Origin: Enterococcus sulfureus ATCC 49903
GTDB lineage: Bacteria > Bacillota > Bacilli > Lactobacillales > Enterococcaceae
Assembly: GCF_000407605.1 (NCBI RefSeq)
Contig: NZ_ASWO01000005.1
Coordinates: 186,001-250,000, forward strand
Direction of reading: 5' to 3'
DNA: 64,000 bases
A model generated the notes under the pieces. The model searched no databases and was not told the DNA's origin. It saw only the letters and a list, made by a program, of their open reading frames with translations. Positions 1 to 9,018 of the stretch are shown here, in pieces. Position numbers and translations under genes: made by a program. Each line of letters begins with the position of its first letter. Positions within the stretch are counted from its first letter, which is position 1.

Positions 1-1
1 G

Positions 2-88
2 ACGACAATGAATTTGATGAAAGATCCACCTCCTGTCAGCCAGACGATTACGGTAGCAACGGAATTAATGGTACGAGAATCTTCTTAA
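2..88 (+). CDS. C-terminal end of a LacI-family regulator (partial)
   Basis: Only the last 28 codons are inside the window; the reading frame enters at the left edge and ends with TAA at 86-88. The final residues read TELMVRESS, which resembles the usual LacI/CcpA-family ending (a conserved P/T-E-L-x-V-R-x-S strand of the sugar-binding domain). No DNA-binding part is visible, so the ligand and targets cannot be named. A terminator follows directly. The family call rests on this short tail only. Confidence 0.55.
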   Translation, partial: TTMNLMKDPPPVSQTITVATELMVRESS

Positions 89-90
89 AG

Positions 91-128
91 AAACGAGTGG
101 TCTACTTAGAAGTAGATCGCTCGTTTTT
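91..128 (+). terminator. Intrinsic terminator after the LacI-type gene
   Basis: The arms AAACGAG...CTCGTTT and GTCTACTT...AGTAGATC form a long, slightly imperfect hairpin that ends in a T run. It separates the partial regulator gene from tsaB. Confidence 0.8.
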
Positions 129-165
129 GATTTGAATAAGGAGGTTTTTTTCTTGTTTCGATTTG

Positions 166-174
166 TGGTAAGAT
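166..174 (+). promoter_or_regulatory. Extended -10 promoter for the tsaB operon
   Basis: TG at 166-167, one base, then TAAGAT at 169-174. I see no good -35 box at normal spacing; the TGN extension is the main support. It lies 33 bases before the tsaB start. Confidence 0.45.
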
Positions 175-206
175 AGACAAGAATTTAAGAAAGTAGGGAA
201 TGAATG

Positions 207-926
207 ATGAAAACCTTAGCAATCGATACCTCTAATCAAACGATGGCATTAGCCTTGATGGATGAGGATACGATGATCGCGCAAATACAGACCACGGTCA
301 ATAAAAATCACAGTCGATCTTTGATGCCAGCAGTTGATTTTTTGATGCACGCGGTTGAATGGGTGCCCACAGATCTAAATCGGATTGTTGTTGCCAAAGG
401 TCCAGGCTCATATACCGGATTAAGAATAGGTGTCACTACAGCCAAAACTTTAGCGCAAACATTGGCTATTCCTTTAGTGAGTGTCTCTAGTTTAGCTGTT
501 TTAGCTCAAAATGTGTCAGCAGATGATCAATTGATTATCCCAATCATGAATGCCAGACGCAAAAATGTGTATGCAGGTATCTACCAAAAAAATCCAGAGT
601 TGACCTCGATCTTAAGTGATCGTCATATTGCATTAGCTGAATTGATTGCTTGGTTAAAACAGGACGGTCGATCTTGTATTTTTGTGGGAAAAGACGTAGA
701 ACTATTTAAAGAAGAATTATCTTCAGCTGTAGCAGATGCTTTCTTTGTTGAGGACGAGGCTGCCCAATATCCAAGTGGCGTCAATGCGTTCAAAGCGGCC
801 AACGCGATCGGGGCTATAGAAGATGAAGCACAATTTATTCCAAGTTATTTAAAGAAAGTCGAAGCGGAGGAAAAATGGCTTGAAACACATCAAGAATCTT
901 CTGAGTCGTATGTGGAAAAACTCTGA
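207..926 (+). CDS. tsaB: TsaB, t6A tRNA-modification protein
   Basis: TsaB (YeaZ) is the non-catalytic partner of TsaD in making threonylcarbamoyl-adenosine at position 37 of ANN-decoding tRNAs. The 239-residue product starts MKTLAIDTS, the phosphate-1-like motif of the ASKHA fold, and carries GPGSYTGLRIG at residues 65-75, the family signature. I chose the ATG at 207 rather than 204 because the purine-rich AGGGA at about 195-199 is then 7 bases away. The gene heads a tight cluster: the next gene begins inside its 3' end and tsaD is three genes on. This is the usual Firmicutes tsaB-rimI-tsaD order, so joint expression of the modification partners is likely. Confidence 0.93.
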   Translation: MKTLAIDTSNQTMALALMDEDTMIAQIQTTVNKNHSRSLMPAVDFLMHAVEWVPTDLNRIVVAKGPGSYTGLRIGVTTAKTLAQTLAIPLVSVSSLAVLAQNVSADDQLIIPIMNARRKNVYAGIYQKNPELTSILSDRHIALAELIAWLKQDGRSCIFVGKDVELFKEELSSAVADAFFVEDEAAQYPSGVNAFKAANAIGAIEDEAQFIPSYLKKVEAEEKWLETHQESSESYVEKL

Positions 927-1428
927 TTTACAACAGCGACATGCGTTTAGATTTACTTACCCACAACGTACCATACAGATTGCCAATCAAGAAATCGATG
1001 TTTACCAAGCAAATCCTAATCACATTAAAAACCTTTTAGCACTTGAACGAGAAGTGTATGGAGAGACACCTTGGGAAAAGAGTGCATTTTTACATGAATT
1101 TACGTCTTCCTTACCTCATTTGTACTTATGTGTATTTGCAAATGAACAGCTGGTTGGGTTTAGTGGCGTACGTGTATTTCGACAAGATGGACATGTCACC
1201 AATATTATTGTCTCTCCTTCTTATCAAAACAGTGGGATTGGCACATTAATGATGCAAGAACTTGAGCGATTCTCACGTCAACAAACTTGTGTATCGATGT
1301 CGTTAGAAGTTCGCAAAAGCAATTTGGACGCGCAACGTTTTTATCGAAAGTTACAGTTTACAACGACGCTTGTAAAACCAAATTATTATGAACGTGAAGA
1401 CGCACTTGAAATGAGGAAATGGTTATGA
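880..1428 (+). CDS. rimI: RimI-like GNAT N-acetyltransferase (first copy)
   Basis: Predicted GNAT enzyme of 182 residues. The family acetylates the N-terminus of ribosomal protein bS18. The acetyl-CoA loop reads QNSGIG at residues 116-121 (Q/RxxGxG/A), followed by LEVRKSN and an aromatic FYRKLQF segment typical of RimI. The start is a TTG at 880 with GGAGG at 866-870, nine bases upstream; the first ATG in frame (910) has no comparable ribosome-binding site. It overlaps the end of tsaB by 47 bases and the next gene by four (ATGA), so translation is probably coupled. The N-terminus is about 30 residues longer than E. coli RimI. Which of the two tandem copies acts on bS18 cannot be told from sequence. 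Confidence 0.8.
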   Translation: MKHIKNLLSRMWKNSDLQQRHAFRFTYPQRTIQIANQEIDVYQANPNHIKNLLALEREVYGETPWEKSAFLHEFTSSLPHLYLCVFANEQLVGFSGVRVFRQDGHVTNIIVSPSYQNSGIGTLMMQELERFSRQQTCVSMSLEVRKSNLDAQRFYRKLQFTTTLVKPNYYEREDALEMRKWL

Positions 1429-1871
1429 TTCATGCATTAAGTAAAATGACAGATAAGCAAGCAGAACACCTGTATCATTTAGCTCAAGCTTGTTTTGATG
1501 CTTCTCCTTGGACAAGTGAACAATTCCAATCAGAAAGCACATTGCCGTATTCTACTACACTCGTGTTGAGTCAAGGTGATCGAGAAATTGGATTTTTAGT
1601 CTATCAAGAGATTGCCGATCAAGTCGAAATTTTATTGATTGGCATTCATCCGATGTATCGAAAACAAAAGCTAGCCACACAATTACTTACATATATGTTT
1701 TCTGCAACTAAAGCAACAACTTATCTTTTAGAAGTTCGAGCATCTAATGTCGCTGCTTATCAGTTGTATCAAGCCCATGGATTTGTACATTATCATACGC
1801 GAAAATCGTATTACACGCATCCTTTAGAAGATGCATACTTGCTTAAAAAAGAAAGTAGGAACACGCAATGA
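1425..1871 (+). CDS. RimI-like GNAT N-acetyltransferase (second copy)
   Basis: Second GNAT-fold protein in tandem, 148 residues, close to standard RimI length. It shares the SPW segment near residue 28, the LLIGIHP strand and [19 protein letters not shown] with the RimI family. The acetyl-CoA loop is unusual: it reads R79-K-Q-K-L-A84 where RxxGxG/A is expected, so the first loop glycine is lysine. This may weaken cofactor binding or reflect a changed role. The ATG at 1425 overlaps the previous stop as ATGA and has AGGA a few bases upstream; an in-frame ATG at 1419 is possible but too near that site. The end overlaps the tsaD start by four bases. Confidence 0.75.
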   Translation: MIHALSKMTDKQAEHLYHLAQACFDASPWTSEQFQSESTLPYSTTLVLSQGDREIGFLVYQEIADQVEILLIGIHPMYRKQKLATQLLTYMFSATKATTYLLEVRASNVAAYQLYQAHGFVHYHTRKSYYTHPLEDAYLLKKESRNTQ

Positions 1872-2896
1872 GTGAATTAATTTTAGCAATCGAAAGTAGT
1901 TGCGATGAAACAAGTGTCGCCGTAATTCAAGATGGAGCTATCATTTTGAGTAACATCGTCGCATCGCAAATCAAAAGTCATCAACGTTTTGGTGGTGTCG
2001 TACCCGAAGTAGCCAGTCGTCATCATGTCGAAGAAGTAACTACTTGTATTCAAGAAGCGCTTTTAGAGGCCAATGTAACCCCTCAAGATCTAACGGCTGT
2101 AGCGGTCACACAAGGTCCAGGACTAGTCGGTGCCTTATTGATAGGGATCACTGCAGCCAAAGCCTTCGCTTGGGCACACCAATTGCCATTGATTCCAGTC
2201 AATCACATGGCTGGACATATTTATGCCGCACGCTTTGTTGAGCCCCTCACGTTTCCGTTGATGGCTTTATTAGTCAGTGGTGGCCATACAGAGTTGGTGT
2301 ATATGAAAGAAGCTGGATCGTATGAAATTATTGGTGAAACACGAGACGATGCAGCAGGAGAAGCTTATGATAAAGTCGGACGTGTTTTAGGGTTATCATA
2401 TCCAAGTGGTAAAGAAATCGATCAAATGGCCCATTTAGGAAAGGAATCTTATCCATTTCCACGTGCAATGATCAAAGAAGACCACTTTGATTTTAGTTTC
2501 AGCGGATTGAAAAGTGCCTTTATCAATTTAGTGCATAATGCTGCTCAAAAAGGTGAGGTATTAGATGCAAATGATTTGGCGACAAGCTTTCAAGCAAGTG
2601 TAGTCGAAGTGTTGGTGAACAAAACGATTCGTGCGTGTCGACAATATCCGGTAGCGCAATTAGTGGTAGCGGGTGGTGTAGCAGCAAATCAAGGCTTGCG
2701 TGAAGCGTTGATTCCACACATGCAAGAAGCATGTCCTAATACTCGTGTGATTTTTCCGCCATTGGCATTATGCGGAGACAACGCGGCGATGATCGGTGCA
2801 GCCGCGCATGTAGAATTACAAAAGAACCATCTAGCTGATTGGGAGCTAAATGCTGTACCGAGTTTAGCCTTTAAACGCAAAGACAATGAAGTTTAG
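1868..2896 (+). CDS. tsaD: TsaD, tRNA N6-threonylcarbamoyltransferase
   Basis: Catalytic subunit (Gcp/YgjD/Kae1 family) that moves threonylcarbamoyl from its adenylate to A37 of tRNA. At 342 residues it is normal length. Visible motifs: [12 protein letters not shown] at 7-18, the metal-binding pair H113 and H117 in [14 protein letters not shown] near 137-143, and [11 protein letters not shown] near the C-terminus, whose Asp completes the metal site. It starts with ATG overlapping the preceding stop (ATGA), so it is translationally coupled to the acetyltransferase gene. It ends the tsaB cluster; the next gene has its own promoter and T-box leader. Confidence 0.97.
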   Translation: MSELILAIESSCDETSVAVIQDGAIILSNIVASQIKSHQRFGGVVPEVASRHHVEEVTTCIQEALLEANVTPQDLTAVAVTQGPGLVGALLIGITAAKAFAWAHQLPLIPVNHMAGHIYAARFVEPLTFPLMALLVSGGHTELVYMKEAGSYEIIGETRDDAAGEAYDKVGRVLGLSYPSGKEIDQMAHLGKESYPFPRAMIKEDHFDFSFSGLKSAFINLVHNAAQKGEVLDANDLATSFQASVVEVLVNKTIRACRQYPVAQLVVAGGVAANQGLREALIPHMQEACPNTRVIFPPLALCGDNAAMIGAAAHVELQKNHLADWELNAVPSLAFKRKDNEV

Positions 2897-2921
2897 ACTA
2901 GAAAAAACGGATGATCTTTGC

Positions 2922-2927
2922 TATAAT
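2922..2927 (+). promoter_or_regulatory. -10 element of the argS leader transcript
   Basis: Perfect TATAAT preceded by TTGC, just upstream of the T-box leader. The -35 region (about 2898-2904) is poor. Confidence 0.6.
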
Positions 2928-2934
2928 CGGGTGT

Positions 2935-3170
2935 AGTTTTTACAATTTGACACATGAGAAAGTAAATTTATCAGCTCTACAAAGCGAGTTTAGAAAAGGT
3001 GGAAGCTAGACAACCTGATAAAATGAAACGCACTCAATCGTGTATTGGTCAGATGACCACGGTTAGCTATCGTTAAAAGTGGAGTCGATTTGCCTATAGG
3101 CGAATAAGTAGAGTGGTACCGCGGGAAATCTCGTCTCTAGTCAGCTAGGAGCAGACTAGAGACTTTTTTT
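2935..3170 (+). ncRNA. T-box leader of argS (arginine specifier CGC)
   Basis: This 300-base gap between tsaD and argS holds a T-box riboswitch, which senses uncharged tRNA and opens transcription when charged tRNA is scarce. The conserved T-box sequence is seen at 3111-3125 (GAGTGGTACCGCGGG). Stem I is closed by ACAC..GAG pairing with CTC..GTGT (about 2951-2959 with 3032-3043). Just inside the 3' strand lies GAAACGCAC, putting an arginine codon, CGC, at 3029-3031 in the specifier position. A terminator (3133-3170) competes with the antiterminator that contains the T-box sequence. The codon agrees with the downstream gene, argS. Folding was done by eye; exact helix ends are approximate. Confidence 0.9.
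3133..3170 (+). terminator. T-box regulated terminator
   Basis: The arms GTCTCTAGTC (3133-3142) and GACTAGAGAC (3154-3163) pair perfectly and are followed by seven T. The T-box sequence upstream would form the competing antiterminator. Confidence 0.9.
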
Positions 3171-3203
3171 ATGAAAATAGAACTATATCAAAGGAGTACA
3201 ATC

Positions 3204-4895
3204 ATGAATAACAAAGAAATCGTCGCAAAAGCGATCCATCAAGTCGTTGCCGAACAATTATCATTTGAACAAGTGGTTCAATTATTAGAAAATCCAAAAA
3301 GCCCAGAACATGGAGATGTTGCGTTTCCAACATTTGCCTTGGCGAAAGCTTTTCGTAAAGCTCCCCAAATGATTGCAGCAGATTTAGCTGAAACGATCGA
3401 TGGCGCAGCATTTGAAAAAATCGAAGTCGTAGGACCATATTTGAATTTCTTTATGTCAAAAGGTGCAGTAAGCCAACAAGTGCTACATGATATTTTGAAA
3501 CAAGGGACACATTTTGGAGATGCTAGTATTGGACAAGGTCAAAACGTGCCGATCGATATGTCCTCACCAAATATTGCCAAACCGATCTCAATGGGGCATT
3601 TGCGTTCTACAGTTATTGGAAATTCTTTAGGCTTGATTTTAGAAAAAGTCGGGTATAACCCAGTTCGTATCAATCATTTAGGCGATTGGGGCACACAGTT
3701 TGGAAAACTGATCGTAGCTTATAAAAAATGGGGTTCAGAAGAAGCGGTCAAAGCACAGCCAATCAATGAATTATTGCGTTTGTATGTAGAGTTTCATGAA
3801 CAAGCAGAAGAAAATAAAGCATTAGAAGATGAAGCACGTGCTTGGTTTAAAAAATTAGAAGACAACGATGAAGAAGCTTTACGTCTATGGAAATGGTTTA
3901 AAGAAGAGTCGATGAAAGAGTTCAATAAAATCTACGATATGTTAGATATCTCATTTGATTCTTTAAATGGTGAAGCATTCTATAATGATAAAATGGATGA
4001 AGTCGTAGAATTATTAGAAGAAAAACACCTTCTAAAAGAAGACCAAGGTGCAGAAATCGTAGATCTATCAGCCTATGACCTAAATCCGGCATTGATTCGT
4101 AAATCAGATGGCGCGACCTTATACATCACACGTGATATGGCTGCAGCTTTATACCGTAAACGTACGTATGAATTTGCAAAATCACTTTATGTTGTGGGGA
4201 ATGAACAAAGTTATCACTTTAAACAACTAAAAGCCGTATTAAAAGAAATGGGCTTTGCATGGTCTGATGATATGCAACATATCCCATTTGGGTTGATCAC
4301 AAAAGATGGTAAAAAACTATCTACTCGTAAAGGGAAAATCGTTTTATTAGAAGAAGTACTAAACGAAGCGATCGAGTCAGCAAATGACCAGATCAGTGAG
4401 AAAAATCCTGGTCTAGAAAATAAAGCAGAAGTCGCAAAACAAGTTGGTGTCGGGGCTGTTGTTTTCCATGATCTAAAAAATGATCGCTTAAACAATTTTG
4501 ACTTTACGTTAGAAGAAGTCGTACGTTTTGAAGGCGAGACCGGACCTTATGTTCAATATGCGCGTGCGCGTGCAATGAGTATTTTACGTAAAGCAAACTT
4601 CACTGTATCCACTGAACAAGACTATGTGTTAACGGACGAAGGCAGCTGGGAAGTGGTAAAATTATTACAACAATATCCAGAAGTAGTGTTGGCCGCAGCT
4701 GAAAAATATGAGCCATCGATTATTGCGAAACATGCAATTAAATTGTCACAAGCATTTAACAAATATTATGCCAATACGAAAATCTTAGCAGAAGATGATC
4801 AAAAAGAAGCACGCTTAGCCTTAGTTTATGCCGTAACGCAATTGATCAAAGAAGATCTGCGTTTACTAGGACTAAAAGCGCCAGATCAAATGTAA
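3204..4895 (+). CDS. argS: Arginyl-tRNA synthetase
   Basis: Class I synthetase that charges tRNA-Arg, 563 residues. The HIGH-type motif is seen in [16 protein letters not shown] (121-136) and the KMSKS-type loop reads KKLSTRKG; the C-terminal DALR domain ends the protein. An upstream in-frame ATG at 3171 gives 11 extra residues, but it sits directly on the T tract of the T-box terminator; the ATG at 3204 is preceded by AAAGGAG and gives the usual N-terminus, so I use it. It is controlled by the T-box leader and lies convergent to argR, sharing a bidirectional terminator. Having T-box synthesis control beside the arginine repressor links charging and arginine metabolism. Confidence 0.97.
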   Translation: MNNKEIVAKAIHQVVAEQLSFEQVVQLLENPKSPEHGDVAFPTFALAKAFRKAPQMIAADLAETIDGAAFEKIEVVGPYLNFFMSKGAVSQQVLHDILKQGTHFGDASIGQGQNVPIDMSSPNIAKPISMGHLRSTVIGNSLGLILEKVGYNPVRINHLGDWGTQFGKLIVAYKKWGSEEAVKAQPINELLRLYVEFHEQAEENKALEDEARAWFKKLEDNDEEALRLWKWFKEESMKEFNKIYDMLDISFDSLNGEAFYNDKMDEVVELLEEKHLLKEDQGAEIVDLSAYDLNPALIRKSDGATLYITRDMAAALYRKRTYEFAKSLYVVGNEQSYHFKQLKAVLKEMGFAWSDDMQHIPFGLITKDGKKLSTRKGKIVLLEEVLNEAIESANDQISEKNPGLENKAEVAKQVGVGAVVFHDLKNDRLNNFDFTLEEVVRFEGETGPYVQYARARAMSILRKANFTVSTEQDYVLTDEGSWEVVKLLQQYPEVVLAAAEKYEPSIIAKHAIKLSQAFNKYYANTKILAEDDQKEARLALVYAVTQLIKEDLRLLGLKAPDQM

Positions 4896-4902
4896 AAAAA
4901 AC

Positions 4903-4939
4903 GAAGAACAGCTCAAGCAGCTGTTCTTCATTTTTTTTT
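4903..4939. terminator. Bidirectional terminator between argS and argR
   Basis: GAAGAACAGCT (4903-4913) pairs with AGCTGTTCTTC (4919-4929), with A-rich and T-rich flanks, so it can end transcription from both sides. Confidence 0.9.
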
Positions 4940-5399
4940 ATAAGCGAGACAAGAAAAATTCAGCCAATTCTTCTGCATCTTCTACAGATTTCGTAATAAT
5001 GACAATCGTATCAAAACCAGCCAAAGTGGCTACTTTTTGCTCGAGTGTATATTCATCTAATGCTGCGGCTAACAATTGAGCATTATTGGGCAACGTGTGT
5101 AAAATAGTTAAAAATTGCGCAGTATCTACTTTTGTTACATGTTCTTGAATCAGCTGATTTAGACTAGCTGCTTGTTTTTCTTCACTAGGGACGGTCATTT
5201 CTTGGAAAAGAACAAAACGATTCTCTCCATTTAAATCTGGTGTTTTGACGATTTTCAAATCTCTAATATCACGAGAAATTGTTGCTTGTGTAGCATCCAC
5301 ACCTAATTCTTTTAAACGGCCTAACAATTCTTCTTGTGTATGGATTGACTCTTGATGAATCAGGTCTTTAATGACTTGATGGCGTTGTGCTTTTCGCAT
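4938..5399 (-). CDS. argR: Arginine repressor ArgR
   Basis: ArgR/AhrC family regulator of 153 residues that normally binds ARG boxes as an arginine-bound hexamer. The N-terminal winged helix is clear, with ATQATISRDIRDLKIV at 37-52 (the conserved SRD recognition helix). The C-terminal oligomer/arginine domain contains ATLAGFDTIVII; the family motif is GDDT, so the first Asp is Phe here (F129) while D130 is kept. This may weaken arginine sensing. Some lactic acid bacteria carry two ArgR-type proteins with different arginine responses, and this could be such a partner; that is inference. AAGGAG precedes the start, and an ARG-box-like site lies over the 5' leader, suggesting autoregulation. Confidence 0.93.
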   Translation of the reverse strand: MRKAQRHQVIKDLIHQESIHTQEELLGRLKELGVDATQATISRDIRDLKIVKTPDLNGENRFVLFQEMTVPSEEKQAASLNQLIQEHVTKVDTAQFLTILHTLPNNAQLLAAALDEYTLEQKVATLAGFDTIVIITKSVEDAEELAEFFLSRL

Positions 5400-5411
5400 C
5401 TAATAGACTCC

Positions 5412-5429
5412 TTTGCATAAAAATTCATC
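5412..5429 (-). promoter_or_regulatory. Candidate ARG box at the argR start
   Basis: Read on the minus strand the site is GATGAATTTTTATGCAAA, matching the Bacillus ARG-box consensus (CATGAATAAAAATKCAAK) at ATGAAT, the AT-rich centre and ATGCAA. It overlaps the edge of the argR ribosome-binding site (5408-5413) and lies just downstream of a TATGAT -10-like box. It is consistent with ArgR autorepression; no binding data are available here. Confidence 0.6.
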
Positions 5430-5509
5430 CCCATCATATCAAATTCCGGTTTAAAAGCCTAGTGGTTTTCTTTCAACTGTGACGAGTCAAAAAAGAATGA
5501 AGAAAATAG

Positions 5510-5538
5510 TTGCATTTCATTTGGAAATTCGCTATAAT
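5510..5538 (+). promoter_or_regulatory. rpsB promoter
   Basis: -35 TTGCAT (5510-5515), 17-base spacer, -10 TATAAT (5533-5538). This is one of the best promoters in the window and fits a highly expressed ribosomal operon. Confidence 0.85.
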
Positions 5539-5566
5539 CTATCAGGTGTGATAAACACAAATCCAC

Positions 5567-5627
5567 ATTTTATTTTATTATGAGAGTGGTGCTGAAAATC
5601 AGTTCTCTCATAAGTTATGAAATAAAA
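5567..5627 (+). promoter_or_regulatory. Structured 5' leader of rpsB
   Basis: TTATGAGAG (5578-5586) pairs with CTCTCATAA (5605-5613). The stem encloses a small CTGA/TCAG hairpin (5592-5602) and can be extended by outer TTTTATTT/AAATAAAA arms. There is no T run, so it is not a simple terminator. Ribosomal-protein mRNAs often use such leaders for feedback by their own product; that S2 binds here is only an inference. Confidence 0.45.
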
Positions 5628-5661
5628 GAGGAACTATAAAACCAATCGGAGGAAACAAATC

Positions 5662-6441
5662 ATGGCAGTAATTTCAATGAAACAATTACTTGAAGCCGGC
5701 GTACACTTTGGTCACCAAACTCGTCGCTGGAACCCAAAAATGAAGAAATATATCTTCACAGAAAGAAACGGAATCTACATTATTGACTTACAAAAAACAG
5801 TTAAATTAGTAGATGCTGCATACGACTACATGAAAGCTGTTGCTGAAGACGGCGGCGTTGCTTTATTCGTAGGAACTAAAAAACAAGCGCAAGATGCTAT
5901 CAAAGAAGAAGCATTACGTGCTGGACAATACTATGTAAACCACCGTTGGTTAGGTGGAACATTAACAAACTGGGAAACAATCCAAAAACGTGTTTCTCGC
6001 TTGAAACAAATCAACAAAATGGAAGAAGAAGGTACGTTTGAAGTCCTACCTAAGAAAGAAGTTGTAGGAATCAAAAAAGAACGTGAACGCTTAGAAAAAT
6101 TCTTAGGCGGTATCGCGGATATGCCTCGTATTCCAGACGTAATGTACATCGTTGACCCTCGTAAAGAGCGTATCGCTGTTCAAGAAGCGCACAAATTAAA
6201 TATCCCAATCGTAGCGATGGTGGATACTAACTGTGATCCAGATGAAATCGATGTAGTAATCCCATCAAATGACGATGCGATTCGCGCGGTTAAATTGATC
6301 ACTGCAAAAATGGCTGATGCTTTCATCGAAGGAAACCAAGGTGAAGATCAAGTCGTAGAAGAAGATTTTGTTGCAACAGAAGCTACTTCAATCGAAGAAA
6401 TCGTTGACGTAGTTGAAGGTTCTAACGAATCAGCTGAATAA
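5662..6441 (+). CDS. rpsB: 30S ribosomal protein S2
   Basis: Ribosomal protein uS2, 259 residues. Diagnostic segments include [19 protein letters not shown] at 11-29, the TKKQAQDAI region, [11 protein letters not shown], and PDVMYIVDP followed by [20 protein letters not shown]. The C-terminal tail of about 35 residues is acidic ([14 protein letters not shown] onward), as in other lactic acid bacteria. The start has AATCGGAGG seven bases upstream. It is followed by tsf after a strong hairpin, the usual bacterial pairing. Confidence 0.98.
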   Translation: MAVISMKQLLEAGVHFGHQTRRWNPKMKKYIFTERNGIYIIDLQKTVKLVDAAYDYMKAVAEDGGVALFVGTKKQAQDAIKEEALRAGQYYVNHRWLGGTLTNWETIQKRVSRLKQINKMEEEGTFEVLPKKEVVGIKKERERLEKFLGGIADMPRIPDVMYIVDPRKERIAVQEAHKLNIPIVAMVDTNCDPDEIDVVIPSNDDAIRAVKLITAKMADAFIEGNQGEDQVVEEDFVATEATSIEEIVDVVEGSNESAE

Positions 6442-6455
6442 TTGATATTCAATGG

Positions 6456-6509
6456 AGCTGTTTCAAAGGCTAGGCGTATGCCTTTTTCTCCTTTGAAACA
6501 GCTTTTTTT
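6456..6509 (+). terminator. Terminator/attenuator between rpsB and tsf
   Basis: AGCTGTTTCAAAGG (6456-6469) pairs with CCTTTGAAACAGCT (6490-6503), followed by seven T. tsf starts only 24 bases later and I see no separate promoter, so this probably acts as partial read-through control rather than a full stop. Confidence 0.8.
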
Positions 6510-6533
6510 AAAAAAACTTTAGGAGGAACAATA

Positions 6534-7415
6534 ATGGCTCAAGTAACAGCTAAATTAGTTAAAGAATTACGCGACATGACAGGCGTAGGAATGATGGACG
6601 CAAAACGTGCATTAGTTGAAGTTGATGGTGACATCGATAAAGCAGTTGATTTATTACGTGAAAAAGGAATGGCGAAAGCGGCTAAGAAAAATGACCGTAT
6701 CGCTGCTGAAGGATTAGCTTCAGTTGCAGTAGACGGAAACGTTGCAGCAATCGTAGAAGTAAACTCAGAAACTGACTTCGTTTCTAAAAACGAAAAATTC
6801 CAAGAATTAGTTAAAGAAATCGCTGAATTGGTTGCGAAAAACAAACCTGCAGATTTAGAAGCAGCGATGGCGATGCCTACTGCTAAAGGAACTGTTGAAA
6901 CTGATTTAATCGAAGCAACACAAGTAATCGGTGAAAAAATTAGCTTCCGTCGTTTTGAAGTTGTTGAAAAAGGCGACAACCAAGCATTTGGTGGTTACCT
7001 ACACATGGGCGGACGTATTGCTGTATTAACAGTAATCGATGGTTCAACTGATTCAGACGTAGCAAAAGATGTCGCAATGCACGTTGCAGCAATCAACCCT
7101 CGTTACGTAAACGAAACTCAAATTCCTCAAGAAGAATTAGATCACGAAAAATCTGTTTTAACAGAACAAGCATTAAACGAAGGCAAACCTGCCAATATCG
7201 TTGAAAAAATGGTTGTTGGTCGTCTAAACAAATTTAAAGCTGAAATCTCACTTGTTGACCAACCTTTCGTTAAAGATCCTGACTTAACAGTTGAAAAATA
7301 CTTAGCAACTAAAGGCGCTACAGTAGAATCATTTGTACGTTTTGAAGTCGGCGAAGGTATCGAAAAACGCGAAGATAACTTTGTTGAAGAAGTTATGAGT
7401 CAAGTGAAAAAATAA
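6534..7415 (+). CDS. tsf: Elongation factor Ts
   Basis: EF-Ts recycles EF-Tu by promoting GDP release. The 293-residue product has the N-terminal UBA-like domain ([20 protein letters not shown] at 7-26), the contact motif [14 protein letters not shown] near 76-89 and the C-terminal dimerisation subdomain including [11 protein letters not shown] strong ribosome-binding site (AGGAGGA) lies before the ATG. Codon use is highly biased, as expected of abundant translation factors. A terminator follows it, so pyrH is a separate unit. Confidence 0.98.
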   Translation: MAQVTAKLVKELRDMTGVGMMDAKRALVEVDGDIDKAVDLLREKGMAKAAKKNDRIAAEGLASVAVDGNVAAIVEVNSETDFVSKNEKFQELVKEIAELVAKNKPADLEAAMAMPTAKGTVETDLIEATQVIGEKISFRRFEVVEKGDNQAFGGYLHMGGRIAVLTVIDGSTDSDVAKDVAMHVAAINPRYVNETQIPQEELDHEKSVLTEQALNEGKPANIVEKMVVGRLNKFKAEISLVDQPFVKDPDLTVEKYLATKGATVESFVRFEVGEGIEKREDNFVEEVMSQVKK

Positions 7416-7434
7416 TTCTGTTCATTGAGCAGAC

Positions 7435-7466
7435 GGGAACGCATATTTATGCGCTCCCTTTTTTTT
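7435..7466 (+). terminator. Terminator after tsf
   Basis: GGGAACGCAT (7435-7444) pairs with ATGCGCTCCC (7449-7458), followed by a run of eight or more T. Confidence 0.85.
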
Positions 7467-7531
7467 GAGAATTTTCGTTTTGATAAATTGACGCAAACTT
7501 CTCATCAAATGTGACGATTCAGTAAATAATG

Positions 7532-8290
<759 letters not shown>

Positions 8291-8292
8291 CA

Positions 8293-8850
8293 ATGGCAGA
8301 TCAAATTTTAACAGATGCTAAATCAAAAATGAAAAAAGCGGAAGAAAGCCTACAACGTGAATTAGGCCAAATCCGTGCTGGACGTGCAAATGCTAGTTTA
8401 TTAGACCGCGTATCTGTAGTCTATTATGGCGCACCAACTCCAGTGAACCAATTGGCTTCAATTACCATTCCTGAAGCACGTATTTTAATGATTACACCAT
8501 TTGATAAATCTTCAATCAAAGAAATCGAAAAAGCAATCATGGCTTCTGACATTGGGATCACACCAACTAGTGATGGAAATGTGATTCGTTTAGTGATTCC
8601 ACAATTAACAGAAGAGCGTCGTAAAGAACTAGCAAAAGACGTGAAAAAAGCAGCAGAATCGGCAAAAGTTGCGGTACGTAATGCACGTCGTGATGCACTA
8701 GACGCCTATAAGAAACAAGAAAAAGCCAGTGACATCACAGAAGATGATTTACGTGATGCAGAAAAAGCAGTTCAAACTGCAACTGACGATAGTATCAAAG
8801 CTGTTGATAAAATCGCTGCAGATAAAGAACAAGAATTACTTGAAGTGTAA
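8293..8850 (+). CDS. frr: Ribosome recycling factor
   Basis: RRF splits the post-termination ribosome together with EF-G. At 185 residues it has full normal length, with the tRNA-shaped all-alpha/beta layout: [26 protein letters not shown] in domain I, the [26 protein letters not shown] domain II and the C-terminal helix with [29 protein letters not shown]. It directly follows pyrH, the standard order, and a strong terminator ends the pair. Confidence 0.98.
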   Translation: MADQILTDAKSKMKKAEESLQRELGQIRAGRANASLLDRVSVVYYGAPTPVNQLASITIPEARILMITPFDKSSIKEIEKAIMASDIGITPTSDGNVIRLVIPQLTEERRKELAKDVKKAAESAKVAVRNARRDALDAYKKQEKASDITEDDLRDAEKAVQTATDDSIKAVDKIAADKEQELLEV

Positions 8851-8851
8851 G

Positions 8852-8886
8852 AAAAAAGGTGATCGTGTTCGGTCACCTTTTTTTTA
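8852..8886 (+). terminator. Terminator after frr
   Basis: AAAAAGGTGA pairs with TCACCTTTTT around an 11-base loop, and ends in a long T run. Confidence 0.9.
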
Positions 8887-8976
8887 TTGAAAAATCAGGA
8901 TAAATCGTCTCAAGCAAACAAGCAATTAAATTTCTCTGAATTATTATGGGTTTTCATGGGCAATTTAATGGTTTAT

Positions 8977-8985
8977 TGCTATAAT
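8977..8985 (+). promoter_or_regulatory. uppS promoter (extended -10)
   Basis: TGC then perfect TATAAT at 8980-8985. The -35 is poor. Confidence 0.6.
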
Positions 8986-9018
8986 AAATAGACTAGTTAT
9001 CTGATGGGAGCGACAAAT

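Noticed and set aside
3171-3203. N-terminal extension of ArgS from an upstream ATG
   Set aside because: The ATG lies on the T-box terminator tract and lacks a ribosome-binding site; the ATG at 3204 has AAAGGAG and gives the family N-terminus.
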